Origin: Gaeumannomyces sp. JS-464
Lineage: Eukaryota; Ascomycota; Sordariomycetes; Magnaporthales; Magnaporthaceae
Length of the DNA: 64,000 nucleotides
Direction: 5' to 3'
Assembly (NCBI GenBank): GCA_002197995.1
Contig: NGZR01000001.1
Span: forward strand, 9,982,001-10,046,000
Of this stretch, positions 44,850 through 56,461 are shown one piece after another. Each line of letters starts with the position of its first letter. Position 1 is the stretch's first letter. The translations under genes were made by a program, and so were the position numbers. The notes beneath the pieces are model-generated. The model did no database searches and was not told where the DNA came from. It was given only the letters and a program-made list of their open reading frames with translations.

Positions 44850-46363
44850 ATGGCGGACCGCAAACGGGCTGGCGACTACCTGATGGACATTGTCATGTTC
44901 GCGGGCATGGTGCGTTGGTGCCTCTTAAGCCTCGGTCCCGGCAGTGTCGGCTCCAACTAACACGCTCCACCTCGGCCTCGCAGACCGCAACCCTCTACTT
45001 TCTGACCAAAAACATCCTCTCGTCCCTCACCAACACCCTCGTCGACCCGGACAAGGAGAAGCACGAGCAGGCCAGCCTCAAGGCCAAGGCGAACCTGCAG
45101 AGGCTACGCAACCGGAAGGATGCCGACGCCAAGGGCGATGCCACGGACGGCGACACCTCGAGCGCTCGGGGCAACGGCCCCCGCGTCGAGGACCTGGTGC
45201 TGAACGACTACGAGAACCAGATTGCGCTCGAGGTGGTGGCCCCGGAGGACATCACCGTGGGCTTTGACGGTACGGCATACCCGCTGTCCTGTTTCGCTGG
45301 GTTGAGGAAAGCAGGCTGACAAGAAGCCTCGTGGGCACGACAGACATCGGCGGCATGGATGAAATAATCGAAGAGGTCAAGGAGGCCGTCATCTACCCGC
45401 TCACCATGCCGCATCTCTACTCGCACGCCGCCCCGCTTCTCGCCGCGCCCTCGGGCGTGCTGCTCTACGGCCCTCCCGGCTGCGGCAAGACCATGTTGGC
45501 CAAGGCGGTGGCGCACGAGAGCGGCGCGTCATTCATCAATCTGCACATATCGACCCTGACGGAGAAGTGGTACGGCGACTCGAACAAGCTGGTCCGCGCC
45601 GTCTTCTCTCTCGCCCGCAAGCTACAGCCCGCCATCATTTTTATCGACGAGATTGACGCCGTGCTCGGCACCCGCACCCGCGGTGAGCACGAGGCCAGCG
45701 GCATGGTCAAGGCTGAGTAGGTTACTGTCACCCCATTGAGTGCTTCCCAGACCCGTCTCTAACACGTTGGCCAGGTTCATGACACTGTGGGACGGCCTAA
45801 CGTCGTCCAATGCAGCGGGTGTCCCGTCGAGGATAGTGGTGCTGGGGGCGACGAACCGCATCAACGACATCGACGAGGCGATCCTGCGGCGCATGCCCAA
45901 GAAGTTCCCCGTGCCCCTGCCCGGGCGGGAGCAGCGGCGGCGGATCCTGGAGCTCGTCCTGGGCCCGACCAAGCGGGACCCGGAGCAGTTCGACCTCGAG
46001 TACGTGGCAGCCGTGACGGCGGGAATGTCCGGGAGCGACCTGAAGGAGGCGTGCCGCGACGCGGCCATGGCGCCCATGCGTGAGTACATCCGCGCCCAGC
46101 GCGCCGCGGGCGTGCCCATGGCCAAGGTCGACCCGGCCATGATCCGCGGCATTCGGACCGAGGACTTCTTCGGCAAGAGGGGCGGCGCGCAGCCGCAGAG
46201 GCATCACCAGAACCACCAGCAGCTGCGCGGGGCCCGGGCCGTCGCCGACACCAAGGGCGGGGGCGCGGCCGAGCCAAGGCGGACGTCGGGGAGCAGCGAG
46301 GAGTATGAAGATGTCGAGGACGAGGACGAAACCCAGCAGCAGAGGCCTGTGTCGCCGGACTAG
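44850..46363 (+). CDS. MSP1: mitochondrial outer-membrane AAA ATPase Msp1 (ATAD1 family)
   Basis: Four exons, 44850-44909, 44984-45269, 45344-45716 and 45775-46363, give 435 residues with all phases closing. An N-terminal membrane segment ([16 protein letters not shown], residues about 14-29) is followed by a linker and the AAA+ core. The core shows Walker A GPPGCGKT (158-165), the pore-loop region [13 protein letters not shown], Walker B IIFIDEID (213-220) and an arginine-finger region [22 protein letters not shown]. Msp1 pulls mislocalised tail-anchored proteins out of the mitochondrial outer membrane and peroxisomes. The last exon extends into a Gln/His- and Asp/Glu-rich tail of about 60 residues, longer than in yeast. 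An in-frame upstream ATG at 44820 would add ten residues; 44850 is preferred for its ACCATGG context. The frame is intact. Confidence 0.93.
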
Positions 46364-47598
46364 GGCGGGGATGGATCAGCCGTGGTAATTGGCTAGGTGC
46401 TTGATACTACAGATGATTTCCGCCTCGTTTTCTTATTCTGCCTGCGATGAGTTGTTGTGGAGTTGGATATCAGCTGCCAGGATGGTTTCCACCAGTCGTT
46501 GAGATGGCATGATTTGCCCGGCGTTTTGCAGTAAAAAAGGGATGTACAAATCTAATGGGATATAGAAAGGGGCACATGCGGGATGCCGGATATGAGGACT
46601 TTGGAGTATTTACTCATGCGACTACATCACTCGACTGTTCCCTGCCTAGATAGGAGGAGATACCTACATAGGTAGACAATTTCAACGGACTGTTAGCGCC
46701 TTGCTACCGGGAGCTATCTTCATAGAGAGTCAGGGGCTTGATCACAAACAGCCGCGTGCGATCACGTCATATCTGGGCCCACATTGCGAACAAGGGGCTA
46801 AAGCTAAAGAGGTACTAGCCTGCCACAGCCTAAATACCAGCCACTCAAGGTACCGGGCTATCAAGCCAGCACGGCTGTCGCTCAACCCCAGCCAGAAAAC
46901 GGCCCGCTTCTGTGTTGCCGTCTCCGTTGATCGGAAGGTATCTGACAATTGAGGGAGGACAGAAGCTCGCCCTGATCTACTTTACAGACAAGATCCAATG
47001 CCGGCAAAAGGCGGTGGGACGGGCTTGAGGTCAATGGGCTCGCTTCCCCGGACGCTGCCCACCCGGATGGGCTGGGCATTGGGCAACAGGCTGGGCAATT
47101 GAGGGATGCATTCCGACCTCGGGGCGCAGGATGGGCACGGCCCACACTCGAGAATGCAAAGATGGTGGTGACTACTGTACCTAACTTTGGGCAGGGCCAC
47201 AGCTGTGTGTCAGGCGAGCTGCCCGTACCTGTACCTACCCAACATGCTATATACGTCTTTCTGCCTATCAATTATTTGCGGAAAAGAACAAAACTAGGTA
47301 ATTACACCCTAGGCAAATTGGCTCGCTGTAGGTGCCGAGTTCCTTGCCCTCTTGTTCCTGATGTGGGGTCGGCTGGGCTAGCGGGCGGGAGCGATAGTGT
47401 TTAGTGAGGAGTCACCAGATAGACTCATCGATGTTGTTCGTGTAGTTGACAGACCAAAACCCTGAGAGACACTGACAGACGCAAACACCCCGAAGACCTA
47501 AGCCCGAGTACCTACACCTAGACACGGGCGCTCACACGACCACCTCCCGCCTCCTCCTGTCGCCCATCTCCTATCCGCCCAGTATCTATATCCTCGCC
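46364..47598. other. intergenic, no supported gene
   Basis: Holds the 3' flank of MSP1 and the promoter of the cystathionine beta-lyase gene. Short GGTA/TACC motifs recur. No coding frame, tRNA or terminal repeat was recognised. Confidence 0.5.
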
Positions 47599-49081
47599 AT
47601 GGCCGCCCCTCCAGCGCGGCGCCGCCGTCGGCCGCCAAGAAGGCGCTCGGGCTGGTCGACGTCGACGGCCACGACCTGCCGCCGTCGCCGGCCCCGTCCA
47701 GCCCCAGCAACGGCCGGCGCCGCTACGCGCTGGCCACGGAGCTCGTCTACACCGAGTCCAAGGACCAGTACGGCGCCTCGAGCATGCCCATCTACCAGTC
47801 GGCCACCTTCAAGCAGACCACGGCGGCGGGCGGCAACGCCGAGTACGACTACACCCGTTCCGGCAACCCGACCCGCACCCACCTCGAGCGCCACCTGGCC
47901 AAGATCATGAACGCCAGCCGCGCCCTGGCCGTCGGCTCGGGCATGGGCGCGCTCGACGTCATCACGCGCCTGCTGCGGCCCGGCGACGAGGTCGTGACGG
48001 GCGACGACCTGTACGGCGGCACCAACCGCCTGCTGGCCTACCTGGCCGCCAACCAGGAAATCGTCGTGCGCCACGTCGACACCACCGAGCCCGCCCGCGT
48101 CGCCGCCGCCCTGTCGCCCAGGACCGCCATGGTGCTGCTCGAGACCCGACCAACCCGCTCATCAAGATCGTCGACATTCCCCACCATCGCCCGCGCCGTC
48201 CACGACGCCAACCCAAAGGCCCTCGTCGTCGTCGACAACACCATGCTCTCGCCCATGCTCTCCAACCGCTCGACCTGGGCGCCGACGTCGTGTACGAGTC
48301 GGGCACAAAGTACCTCTCGGGCCACCACGACATCATGTCGGGCGTCGTCGCCTGAACGACGCCGCCCTAGCCGACCGCATGTACTTCACCGTCAACGCCA
48401 CGGGCTGCGGCCTCAGCCCCAACGACTCGTTCCTGCTGATGCGCGGCGTCAAGACGCTGGCCGTGCGCATGGAGAAGCAGCAGGCAAACGCCCAGCGCAT
48501 CGCCGAGTTCCTCGAGTCCCGGGGCTTCCGCGTCCGCTACCCCGGGCTGAGGTCCCACCCGCAGCACGACCTGCACTTCTCCATGGCCAGGGGCGCCGGC
48601 GCCGTGCTGTCGTTCGAGACCGGCGACGCCGAGCTGTCGCAGCGCGTCGTCGAGGCCGCCCGCCTCTGGGCCATCAGCGTCAGCTTCGGTTGCGTCAACA
48701 GTCTCATCAGCATGCCCTGCCAGATGAGCCACGCCAGCATCGACGCCAAGACGCGCGCCGAGCGCCAGATGCCCGAGGACATAATCCGGCTGTGCGTCGG
48801 CATCGAGGACGTCGACGACTTGATCGACGACCTGTCGAGGGCGGTCAGTTCTTTTCTGCCGTACCTTTTGTTGCTTTCTTCTTTCTGTGCCTTGTTACTG
48901 ACATTCTCTCCTCTTACAGCTCGTCCAAGCCGGCGCCGTCTCCCTCACCGTCGACGGCTTCCACGCCACAGGCAAGGCCCTGCAGCTCGGCCAGACCCCC
49001 ATAGCCGTGACCTCGTCTTCCAGCGGGGAGGCCTCGGGTAGCGAGAAGCCGGCCGAGAGCTCCGCCGAGTCCTCGCCCTAG
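47599..49081 (+). CDS. STR3: cystathionine beta-lyase (PLP-dependent), five frame breaks
   Basis: Two exons, 47599-48843 and 48920-49081 (intron GTCAGT..TTACAG), give about 469 residues. Conserved Cys/Met-metabolism PLP-enzyme blocks are LATELVYTESKDQYGASSMPIYQSATFKQ, YTRSGNPTRTHLERHLA, SGMGALDVI, DDLYGGTNRLL and VVVDNTMLSPM. The cofactor-binding lysine lies in SGTKYLSGHHD (Lys codon 48308-48310). The GHHD form and the N-terminus fit fungal cystathionine beta-lyase (STR3/met-2/metG) better than gamma-lyase. It cleaves cystathionine to homocysteine, pyruvate and ammonia for methionine synthesis. Bases are missing near 47608, 48145, 48267 and 48351 and one is extra in the C run at 48179-48182. 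All sit in C runs, and bridging them restores one frame. The Ser/Glu-rich C-terminal tail ends in ESSAESSP. Confidence 0.88.
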
Positions 49082-49671
49082 AACGTGCGCCCCATTTGTG
49101 TATATCTGCGCTGCTCTATTCTTGTTTATGTAACCCCACGCCTCGTGTGGTACCCCGGGCGCTGGCTTTTGGCCATGATGACGACAGGTTTCTTCTTTCC
49201 ACCCCACGCACTTCCTATCTCATTCTCACTTGTGTATCTTTTGTTTTCCCTAAGACTTTTGGCGCAGCAAATCAACGGACGGCGTTTCGGGCGTCTTTTT
49301 TTTTTTTTGTCTCATTCCTTCCCTATAGAAAAAGCATGAAAATGGGCGGCATCAAAAAAAGAGCAGGCTTTACTGGTACACGCCAATGCCTTTTTGCGTA
49401 TTGTTCAAAAACGGGGGTGAGAAACTGCTGATTTCTCGCTAGTTTACTTGCTCATTCGTTTGTAGAGTGTTGGAACACAAAGTAGCACCGGACAAATAGT
49501 TCAACGGAAAAAGGTCAAGCTGAAAAAATTGTGAATAGCCTCCCGCGAATCCAGAATATCCCACCCAAGCCATCGCTGCCGCCCTTGCCAGCAAACCAAA
49601 AGCCGTGTCCCGAGATAAGAAAGAGAAAAAAAAACACCACTGAAGAGTTGCTTGTTGACCTCGCCCATGGG
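49082..49671. other. convergent intergenic region
   Basis: 3' flanks of the cystathionine beta-lyase gene and the small Asn-repeat gene. A T run lies at about 49296-49307. Nothing else was recognised. Confidence 0.5.
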
Positions 49672-50115
49672 TCACTTGCGCCTGTGCACGGTTTCACAGA
49701 GACCCTTCTTGTTAGTCTCTCGAGCCTGCGCAGTAAAAAAAAAAACCGAGAGAGCCCACTCACCTCGAGCTGCTCTTCCTGTTGCCGCCGCCGCTGCTGC
49801 CAGCAGCAGCATCGGCGGACCCGAGCGAGCCCCGGAGCTGCGTGCACTCGCTGAAGGTGAGGTTGGACGGGTCCCGCTCCTCGTGCCAGACCTGCATCAT
49901 GGTCGTGGCCTGCACCGCGTCCAGGTGGCTGGTGAAGACGGCCATGTTGTTGTTGTTGTTATTGTTGTTGTTGTTGGCGGCACTGCTGCTGCTGGCTGGG
50001 AGGTTAGCACGTGTCTCTTCTCTTTTGAAAAGGGTGAGGACAGCACGGCAAAGTACCTGTAGTTGGCGGTCGTGCACTGCTTGCTCGAGGAGTTCTGCTT
50101 GACGCTGTGAGGCAT
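49672..50115 (-). CDS. small protein with asparagine repeat, 98 residues, unknown function
   Basis: Three exons, 50115-50057, 49991-49764 and 49681-49672, close in phase to 98 codons. The first intron is TACAG|GTACTT..GCCAG|C. The second is TCGAG|GTGAGT..GCACAG|G, with an ACTAAC branch site well placed before the acceptor. The product starts MPHSVKQNSSSKQCTTANYS. It has a run of about ten Asn, then an ordered-looking core MAVFTSHLDAVQATTMMQVWHEERDP and LTFSECTQLRG, and a short Gly/Ser/Arg/Lys tail. No signal peptide is present. A TATA box lies about 190 bases upstream of the start. I do not recognise the family. The clean splice signals and TATA box argue for a real, possibly stage-specific gene. 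The final ten-base exon is the least certain part. Confidence 0.6.
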
Positions 50116-50162
50116 GGTGGGTTGTTGCGGACCGTGATGCTTTTCTCGTTGGTGGGTAGTAT

Positions 50163-50187
50163 CAGGCAGGCAGGCAGGCAGGCAGGC
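50163..50187. repeat. CAGG tandem repeat, six units
   Basis: A perfect CAGG microsatellite about 50 bases upstream of the ATG at 50115, and so probably inside the 5' leader of the small Asn-repeat gene. Confidence 0.9.
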
Positions 50188-50300
50188 TTCTGGTGACTGC
50201 TTCTTGTTTATTTTCTGATAAAAGGTGGTGGTGAGTAGAAAGAGGCTATTTACAACACCATCCCTCACAAGAGCCAGAGATGCAAGAGCAGACAGCCCCC

Positions 50301-50309
50301 TTTTTATAT
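50301..50309 (-). promoter_or_regulatory. TATA box of the small Asn-repeat gene
   Basis: On the minus strand the sequence reads GATATAAAAAGG, about 190 bases upstream of the ATG at 50115. Position and orientation suit that gene and no other. Confidence 0.55.
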
Positions 50310-53300
50310 CCCCATCACCGAGACTGTCACAGAGTAGCGAGGGGTATCGTGCCATACCCCCTCGATAACTGGCCAAAATACCGAAACACCCTCCAAAAAG
50401 CCCAACATGGGGGAAGACAAACGGAAGCAACCGGTTCCGAACGGGCACCGTCGCTGCCCCTTCTCCCCCTTGCTCCTGTCTCCTTGATATCATTGGGGGC
50501 TGATCGACGGCCGCCACATCACCACGCCCAGCCCAGGAAGCACAGCATGGGCTCGCAATGGGCCACGACTGGATGGGAGGGTAGGACCGGTGTGAAATGT
50601 GACCCGAAAAAAAGAGCAGAGGACAGCGGCGGCGGCGGCGGCGACGGCGTCCAGGAACGCTGGAGGGGCCATTGCTTTGCTGGTAGGATTCAGATAGCGA
50701 GCTAGTTAGGACCCTAGACCTAGGTCTGCAGGTCGTCCCGATCGGCCATGTCAGGGTCCAGGGATCAGGGGAGAAAAGGAGGAGGAGTATAGCGAGGAGG
50801 GGGGAGAGAAGCATGTATGTTTTACTAGGGGCTTCCCAGCACACCGGTACCAGGCGCGGCGCTGTGTCCGGCCGCCGGTCAGAGGCCAAGATGGAAGGGA
50901 GGAACAAAGAAGGAGGCTGTTTGTTTGGGCGGGAAGCATTGTACATGCGGTGAAAGAGATATAGCTGTTCGGTGCGACCTCCTGGGGCAGGTCAGCTGAG
51001 CGCGCAGCACGTCCATGCCCGTGGTGTGGACGGGACTGGCAGGGTAGGGGAAAGTGAGAGATAGGCAGGTAGCAGGCCCAGGGGGACAGCCCTGATTCAG
51101 GGATAATGACATGCATACTCCTTCCTTCGCGCCCTGTCATAGAGAGGGAAGTACCCCTGATTTTTCTTTGCTTCTTTCTCGCCCAGCGCACCACACACCC
51201 TCTTCCCTTCCGCCGGGTCCTGCTCTGCTGAAAAGGGGAAAGGAACCCGAGAGACGACATGAAGAAAGACAAAGAAGCTATCTCTGAGCCCCCGACCTGC
51301 GGAAACATCTCCATGCCTTTTTAATTGCTGCCCTCTGCCTGCCGGGCGAGAGGATTTGCCTGCCGTCGTTTTTCTCGAGACGGAGATGTGCAGTTGATAA
51401 GAAGCGACGCGGTGAGCGTGGCAGGGCGGCCAGATCTGGCCAGTCCCACGACGCTGCGTCAAGCTGGTGTTCCTTGACCAGCCTGGCCTGTAAGCTCAGT
51501 ACTAGCTCCGCAAGGAAAATTGGTTTGAGCTCGGTGCCAGGGTTGTTCACTTCTGGCAAGCGAACCTTCGTCATTGCCTTCATTTGCTTCTGCTCCTGAG
51601 CCTCATCTGCTGATACCAAACTTAGAGCAACCCAGACAGTCAGGTCATCTTGCCCTTCTCTCTCTCCAAGATCTGAATATACTCGCCTCGCAAGCCTCCG
51701 CCACCATCTTCGGCCGCGGCCTCATCCGATAGCGTGCAAGGCTCCTTTTGCGCCATACAACCTCGGAGGATGGCGGTGGGGAGCTGGCTTACACCCGAGT
51801 CGTCCCTCGTCGACATCCAAAGCACCGAACCAAAGGTCCAGGAAACCGTACACCGCATATTTCGGTGCTAGCCTGGCGTGTGTGTGCGCGTGTGTAAGGG
51901 CTGTAAGGTATACGGGCGTGTAACTTCCAGCGGCTTCTATCGCGTGGACTCGGCTACCTGTGTACTTTTCTCCCTCTCCCCTGCCGGATCTTTCGGGGGA
52001 CGTAACACTGGAGATCGGGTGCCGACATGGCAGGAAAGAAAGGTAGCACACGCCCTCTACCTATTGTGATTAGGATTAATAATCACCTCAGCATCTCTCC
52101 TCGCAGGTCTTGCCTTCCAAGGCTTGCCAAGCCCCTTCCGCCATTTCCGCCATTTCCGCTCTAATTATGCATCCCATCGACGCCAATCTTTATTTGCTGC
52201 CGTTTGCCTCAGCCCCTGACTGTTCCGCTTGCGGGAGTGTGTGCCTTCGGGGTGTACTGCACTCACCCGAGGAAAAGCTGACCGTGTCGTGATGGCGCAT
52301 GGCTGGTCTGAGAAGCCGGCATGGGCTGAAGATGAAGAGATGTGGCTCTCGGCGACAAGGAATGGGGAGGGGATCAGAGGTGATGGCCCAGAGCCTGCGG
52401 GCAGCCGCCTCTACAGCCCGAAATATCGAGGTATGGGGAAAAGCAAACGGCCGTGAAACGCTGGTACGCCTGACGACGGCTTGTTGCAGCTCTGTATCCC
52501 TTGGAAGGGGAGTCTCGGGGGAGAAAGGAGCCAAAGTAGAAAGTAGGAAGCGAGATAGTGAGAGGGCATCACAGAAGCTCACAGCGATGAGACTTTCGTA
52601 ACGCCGATAGACCTGCCGTCGGGTGTCTATGGCTGTTCCAAATTTATGCATGACCGCAGGAGTAGAAAGCCGTGAAACATAGTACCAGCCGTCCAGTGTG
52701 GCACCAAGCACGTACCAGACTCCACGTCCACCAGATCAGTTACGCCATGCCACCAGCACTGCAGACTCTTTAAACCCACGTCTCATACAGCCATTGCTGC
52801 CCGAGAAGGAGATAGAAGAAACAAAAAGAATTGACACGTCTTATCTCACCCGCCTCTTCACGCCGTCGAGCTGCGGGTAGCCGCATCAGAGGGTCTCGTG
52901 GACTGGGAGAAAGAGAAAAAGCCGGGACCTGGAGAGCCCGACGGGTCCCTCGCCCTCTTCCCGCAAAGAAGCAGGAGGACCGCTCCTCCCCCTTCCCTCC
53001 CGCATCCGCTGCCGCTCCCTCTTCTCTCACATCCCCCACATCCGATGCTGCTTCCTTCCCTCGGCCACTGGGAAAGGTGTGTCCGATGGAGGCGCACGGC
53101 AAAGGGCGTACGACGAAAAAGAAGCGTAATCTCTCCACACTTGCAGCGGAATGAGATCATCACAATGGTCATGCCTCCAGGCACGTGCGAGAGGCCCGAG
53201 ATAGAGAATGAGACCCGGGGATATAAGCTTAAAACCCAGTCTTGAGGAGGTCTCGAGGAAAGGTTGTGTGGAACTGTCTCTCTCGGAGACTCCTCCCCAG

Positions 53301-54932
53301 GGCGCCCCAGGGCCAGTGAGCTCGAAAGGTTGGCCATATTTCCCGGTGTAGGTGCCGTCGACACCGAGCAGCTCACCGATTCTATCTTGAGAGTCTTGGA
53401 TAGTTTCGTATTGGCTTCGCCCGGTGGCCTTGAAGGCGCCGTGGACCGGTGAGGATATCGCCGGAAAGGTAAACAGCAAGCTTTAGTTCTCGACCCTCGA
53501 TTATCTGATCCCCGGTTTCCTCTTCTTCATCCAGACTCATCCTTGTCACTTTGCCACTACCTTGTCGCACAGCCGAGATGCCTTCCACCCCTCTTCGGAA
53601 CAAGATCATCCTCGCTTGGAGAAGCCCGCTCGCTCCTCGGGGCCGTGAAGGTTGACCGCATATGCCGGTGAAGGCGACGGTGGTCTGATTGAGGATCGTT
53701 AAGCGAGAGGGAGAAGGCAAGGCCGGGGCGTGTGTTTCTACTCCCATCTTTCTGCTCCATCTCCAGACTTTGCTTGTGAATCCCACGGGAAGTCGGCATC
53801 ATCCTCGCTCCGTGTACTGATCGCATTCTGGCTATTGCTCTGGATAGATATGACGAGGAGGCGAGGGGCGTCCGATCAAAACTTCACGCCCGCATATCCG
53901 CATGCACAGCGCGCCCTGTGTACAGGCTGTGGCACACGTCCACCACGCACGCCTTTGTCCATGGGGCCGCCGCCCCCTCCTCCGCCTCTCGAGGTCCCGT
54001 CGCTCTGGTTGCATGTAACGTCACAAGGCAGAATTTGTACTCGAAGAGGGCAGTGACTCGATTTGGCTTCTGCCTCGGAGACCACCCTCAAGTCTCGCGT
54101 TTTTTCTCCCCTGCTCGCCTCGATAGCCCCGACAAATCTGCCGTGTACCCCTCGGCATCCCCAATTTGCTTGCCCATTTGCCTGCCGGGCTTCCTGCCCA
54201 GAGATCCGGTCCCCGTTGCGCGCGAAAGATATCGAGAAGCAGGAAGAAAAGGGTCAGACAGAACCCGATACCCAATGCGCAAAGCGCAGGTGACTAAAAG
54301 GGTGCCGCCCCTGGACGCCACCACGTTGTCTGTACTCCTCGAAATTTGTTCCTGGGGCGTATGCACACCACCACCCCACGCACCCGACATCGTTGGCGTA
54401 TGACAAGTGAATACAGCCTGTGGGGCAACAGGGAGGGCCATGCGTAACATAGTTGCATGTGCCGTCATGGCTTTCTCGTCGGGGAACGCCGCGATAGGGG
54501 AAAAGTCCAGGAGCAACTGTTAGCGGAGCCCGTGCACCCCCCTCGTCGGACTCGAGAAAAGATAACCTTTAGACGGAGTCTCTGAGCACAGCAGGACGTG
54601 ACCTGACTAAGGAGTCTCTTGACATAAGACTAGCGACGCTGCTATGTAGGACAAAGGAGAGGGTGAACGAGAAGACAATGCTAGAAATGGCAAACAAGAC
54701 CACCCAAAACTCCAAAAAGGTACACCACCCGTCCCTCTACTTGGCACATAACGGACAACACATGGCCCACCCATGTCCCGTGTACAGTTCTTCATAGGGA
54801 TTTAAGATGGTGGAGAATATGATATGATAGAGCAGGATACAAAAAAAAAAAAAAAACAGGCGATGCTAGCTTGGTATACAGTAAGTAAAAGAGACGGGAG
54901 TTGGAAGCCGATGACACTTGAGCGCCCCTTCG
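50310..54932. other. 4.6 kb gene-poor region
   Basis: Between the small Asn-repeat gene and SERINC no frame shows a recognisable domain or coherent splice structure. Frames at 51278-51619 and 51640-51858 (minus) were considered and not accepted. Many short pyrimidine- and purine-rich patches suggest untranslated or spacer DNA. A TTATCTGAT at 53501-53509 matches a GATA-site core but is expected about once by chance. An A run lies at about 54841-54856. Confidence 0.45.
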
Positions 54933-56461
54933 TTACGAGTCGAAGCGGTCGGGCATCAAGACAGGAGCGATAAGGGTCCAGACGTAGAGCGCGTAGCACA
55001 CCCACGAACTGGCAATCTTGACCCACGAGGCCCAGATGGTGCGCCCGACGGCGGCAAAGTCGCCGTCCTTGCCTTTGGTCGAGTCCTCGTAGTTCATGGT
55101 GAGCAGGGTGGCGACCCAGGCGGTCGCCAGGAAGAAGATGATGTGGAACATGGTGTAGCTGTACTGGGTCGAGGCGCGCTCGTCGTCGTGGCTGCGACCG
55201 CCGCTCCCCGTGCTGTCATCGTCCTCGTCATCCGACAGCAGGGCATCCGCGGGGAGGCTGCCCTCCTCGACGGCCCGCCGCAGCGCCTCGGCCCGCATCT
55301 CCCGCCTACCCGGCTGCGTTGTCACGAGCCCGTGCTCGTCGTCATCGGGTAGCCTGATGGCACCGCCGCGCGAGGATCCGAGGCCGAGCGTCTGCGTTGC
55401 CGCCCTCGTCGTCGTCCACGCGACCGTCAGCATTGTGACGATGGCGCCGATGACAACCGAGGTAGTGCGCGTGCCCTGAGCAAGGATGAGCGGGTTGCAG
55501 TGCTTGTCATCCGTGTCGTCAGGTTTCATCGAGACGGCCGACATGGTGAGGTAGGTGCAGTAGACGGCCACCATGGCGGCCTGGGCGAGTCCGGCCTTGG
55601 GGTTGGTCTCCTGCACGGCGGGGTGGACCGAGATGAAGGACACGATCAAGAACAGGAGCAGGTTGATGGTGATGACGGCCTGGTTCGACGAGCAGCCCGA
55701 GCGTGCAAAGAAGATGTACTGGATAATGGTCATGGCCAGGGACGCCAGGTACATGCCAAGAGTCGAGCCGACAAGAATGGTGCGCCAGGCGTTGGACTCG
55801 GTCTCGTTGATCTGCTCGAGGCAGTACTCGGCCCAGCTGTGGGCCAGATCGACGAGGAGGATCAGGCCCAGGATGAGGAACATCATAGCAAACACCAGCG
55901 AGATGTACTTGCCCCAGAAGACGAAGAAAGTATCGGGGATCAGGAAGGACAGGACGATCAGGGCCAGCCAGGCGATGACCTTGGGGCCCCAGTAGCCGTT
56001 CTGGATGGGGCGCGGCCGCGCTGCTTGGACGACAGGTGACGCCGAACAGGAGGCCGGCAAAGACGAGGTGGAACAGCCCGAGGGCGAAGTTGATGCGATG
56101 GACGGCGAGCCAGCCGTAGCACTGGCCCGTGGGGCAGTTGATCTTGACGTAGTCGAGCATGAGGTGCTGGAGCTTGTCAATGGCCCACGACGTCTCCATG
56201 ATCCAGGCCAGGATCGAGTTGACGAGGAGGATGAGGGCGTATCCGATTCGGGTCGCGACGCTGTTGCCGCACTTTCCGCATGCTGAGCAGACCATGGAGC
56301 ATGTGGCGGCGCCGCAGCAGGTGGCCCCAAAGGACAGCAGCTGGCATGGCGCGTCTGTGTTAGTCCGGGGACACAAGCTGTTTGTGCGGGTGAGGGAGAG
56401 GGCGGCCTACTGTGCCAACGCTTGGGACCGCCATCAGCGGCAAAGAGAGAAGCGCGCCCAT
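54933..56461 (-). CDS. TMS1: SERINC/TMS1 family membrane protein
   Basis: Two exons, 56461-56411 and 56340-54933, with intron 56341-56410 (GTAGGC..GCCAG), give about 486 residues. The start MGALLSLPLMAVPSVGT is followed by the Cys-rich family signature FGATCCGAATCSMVCSAC. About ten membrane segments follow, with conserved blocks WAIDKLQHLML, CPTGQCYGWLAVHRINFALG, IQNGYWGPKVIAWLAL, FLIPDTFFVFWGKYISL and MSAVSMKPDD. An acidic loop (LLSDDEDDDSTG) precedes the last two segments, and the end reads YALYVWTLIAPVLMPDRFDS. The family incorporates or scrambles serine-derived lipids in membranes. A net one-base frame shift lies at about 56007-56036, best explained by two missing bases, one in the C run at 56007-56010 on the coding strand. 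Confidence 0.9.

Noticed and set aside
51278..51858. Two short minus-strand frames that might be exons
   Set aside because: No convincing splice pair joins them and neither resembles a known protein.
53501..53509. Second TTATCTGAT GATA-type site
   Set aside because: Lies in a gene-poor region far from any start codon and is expected by chance.
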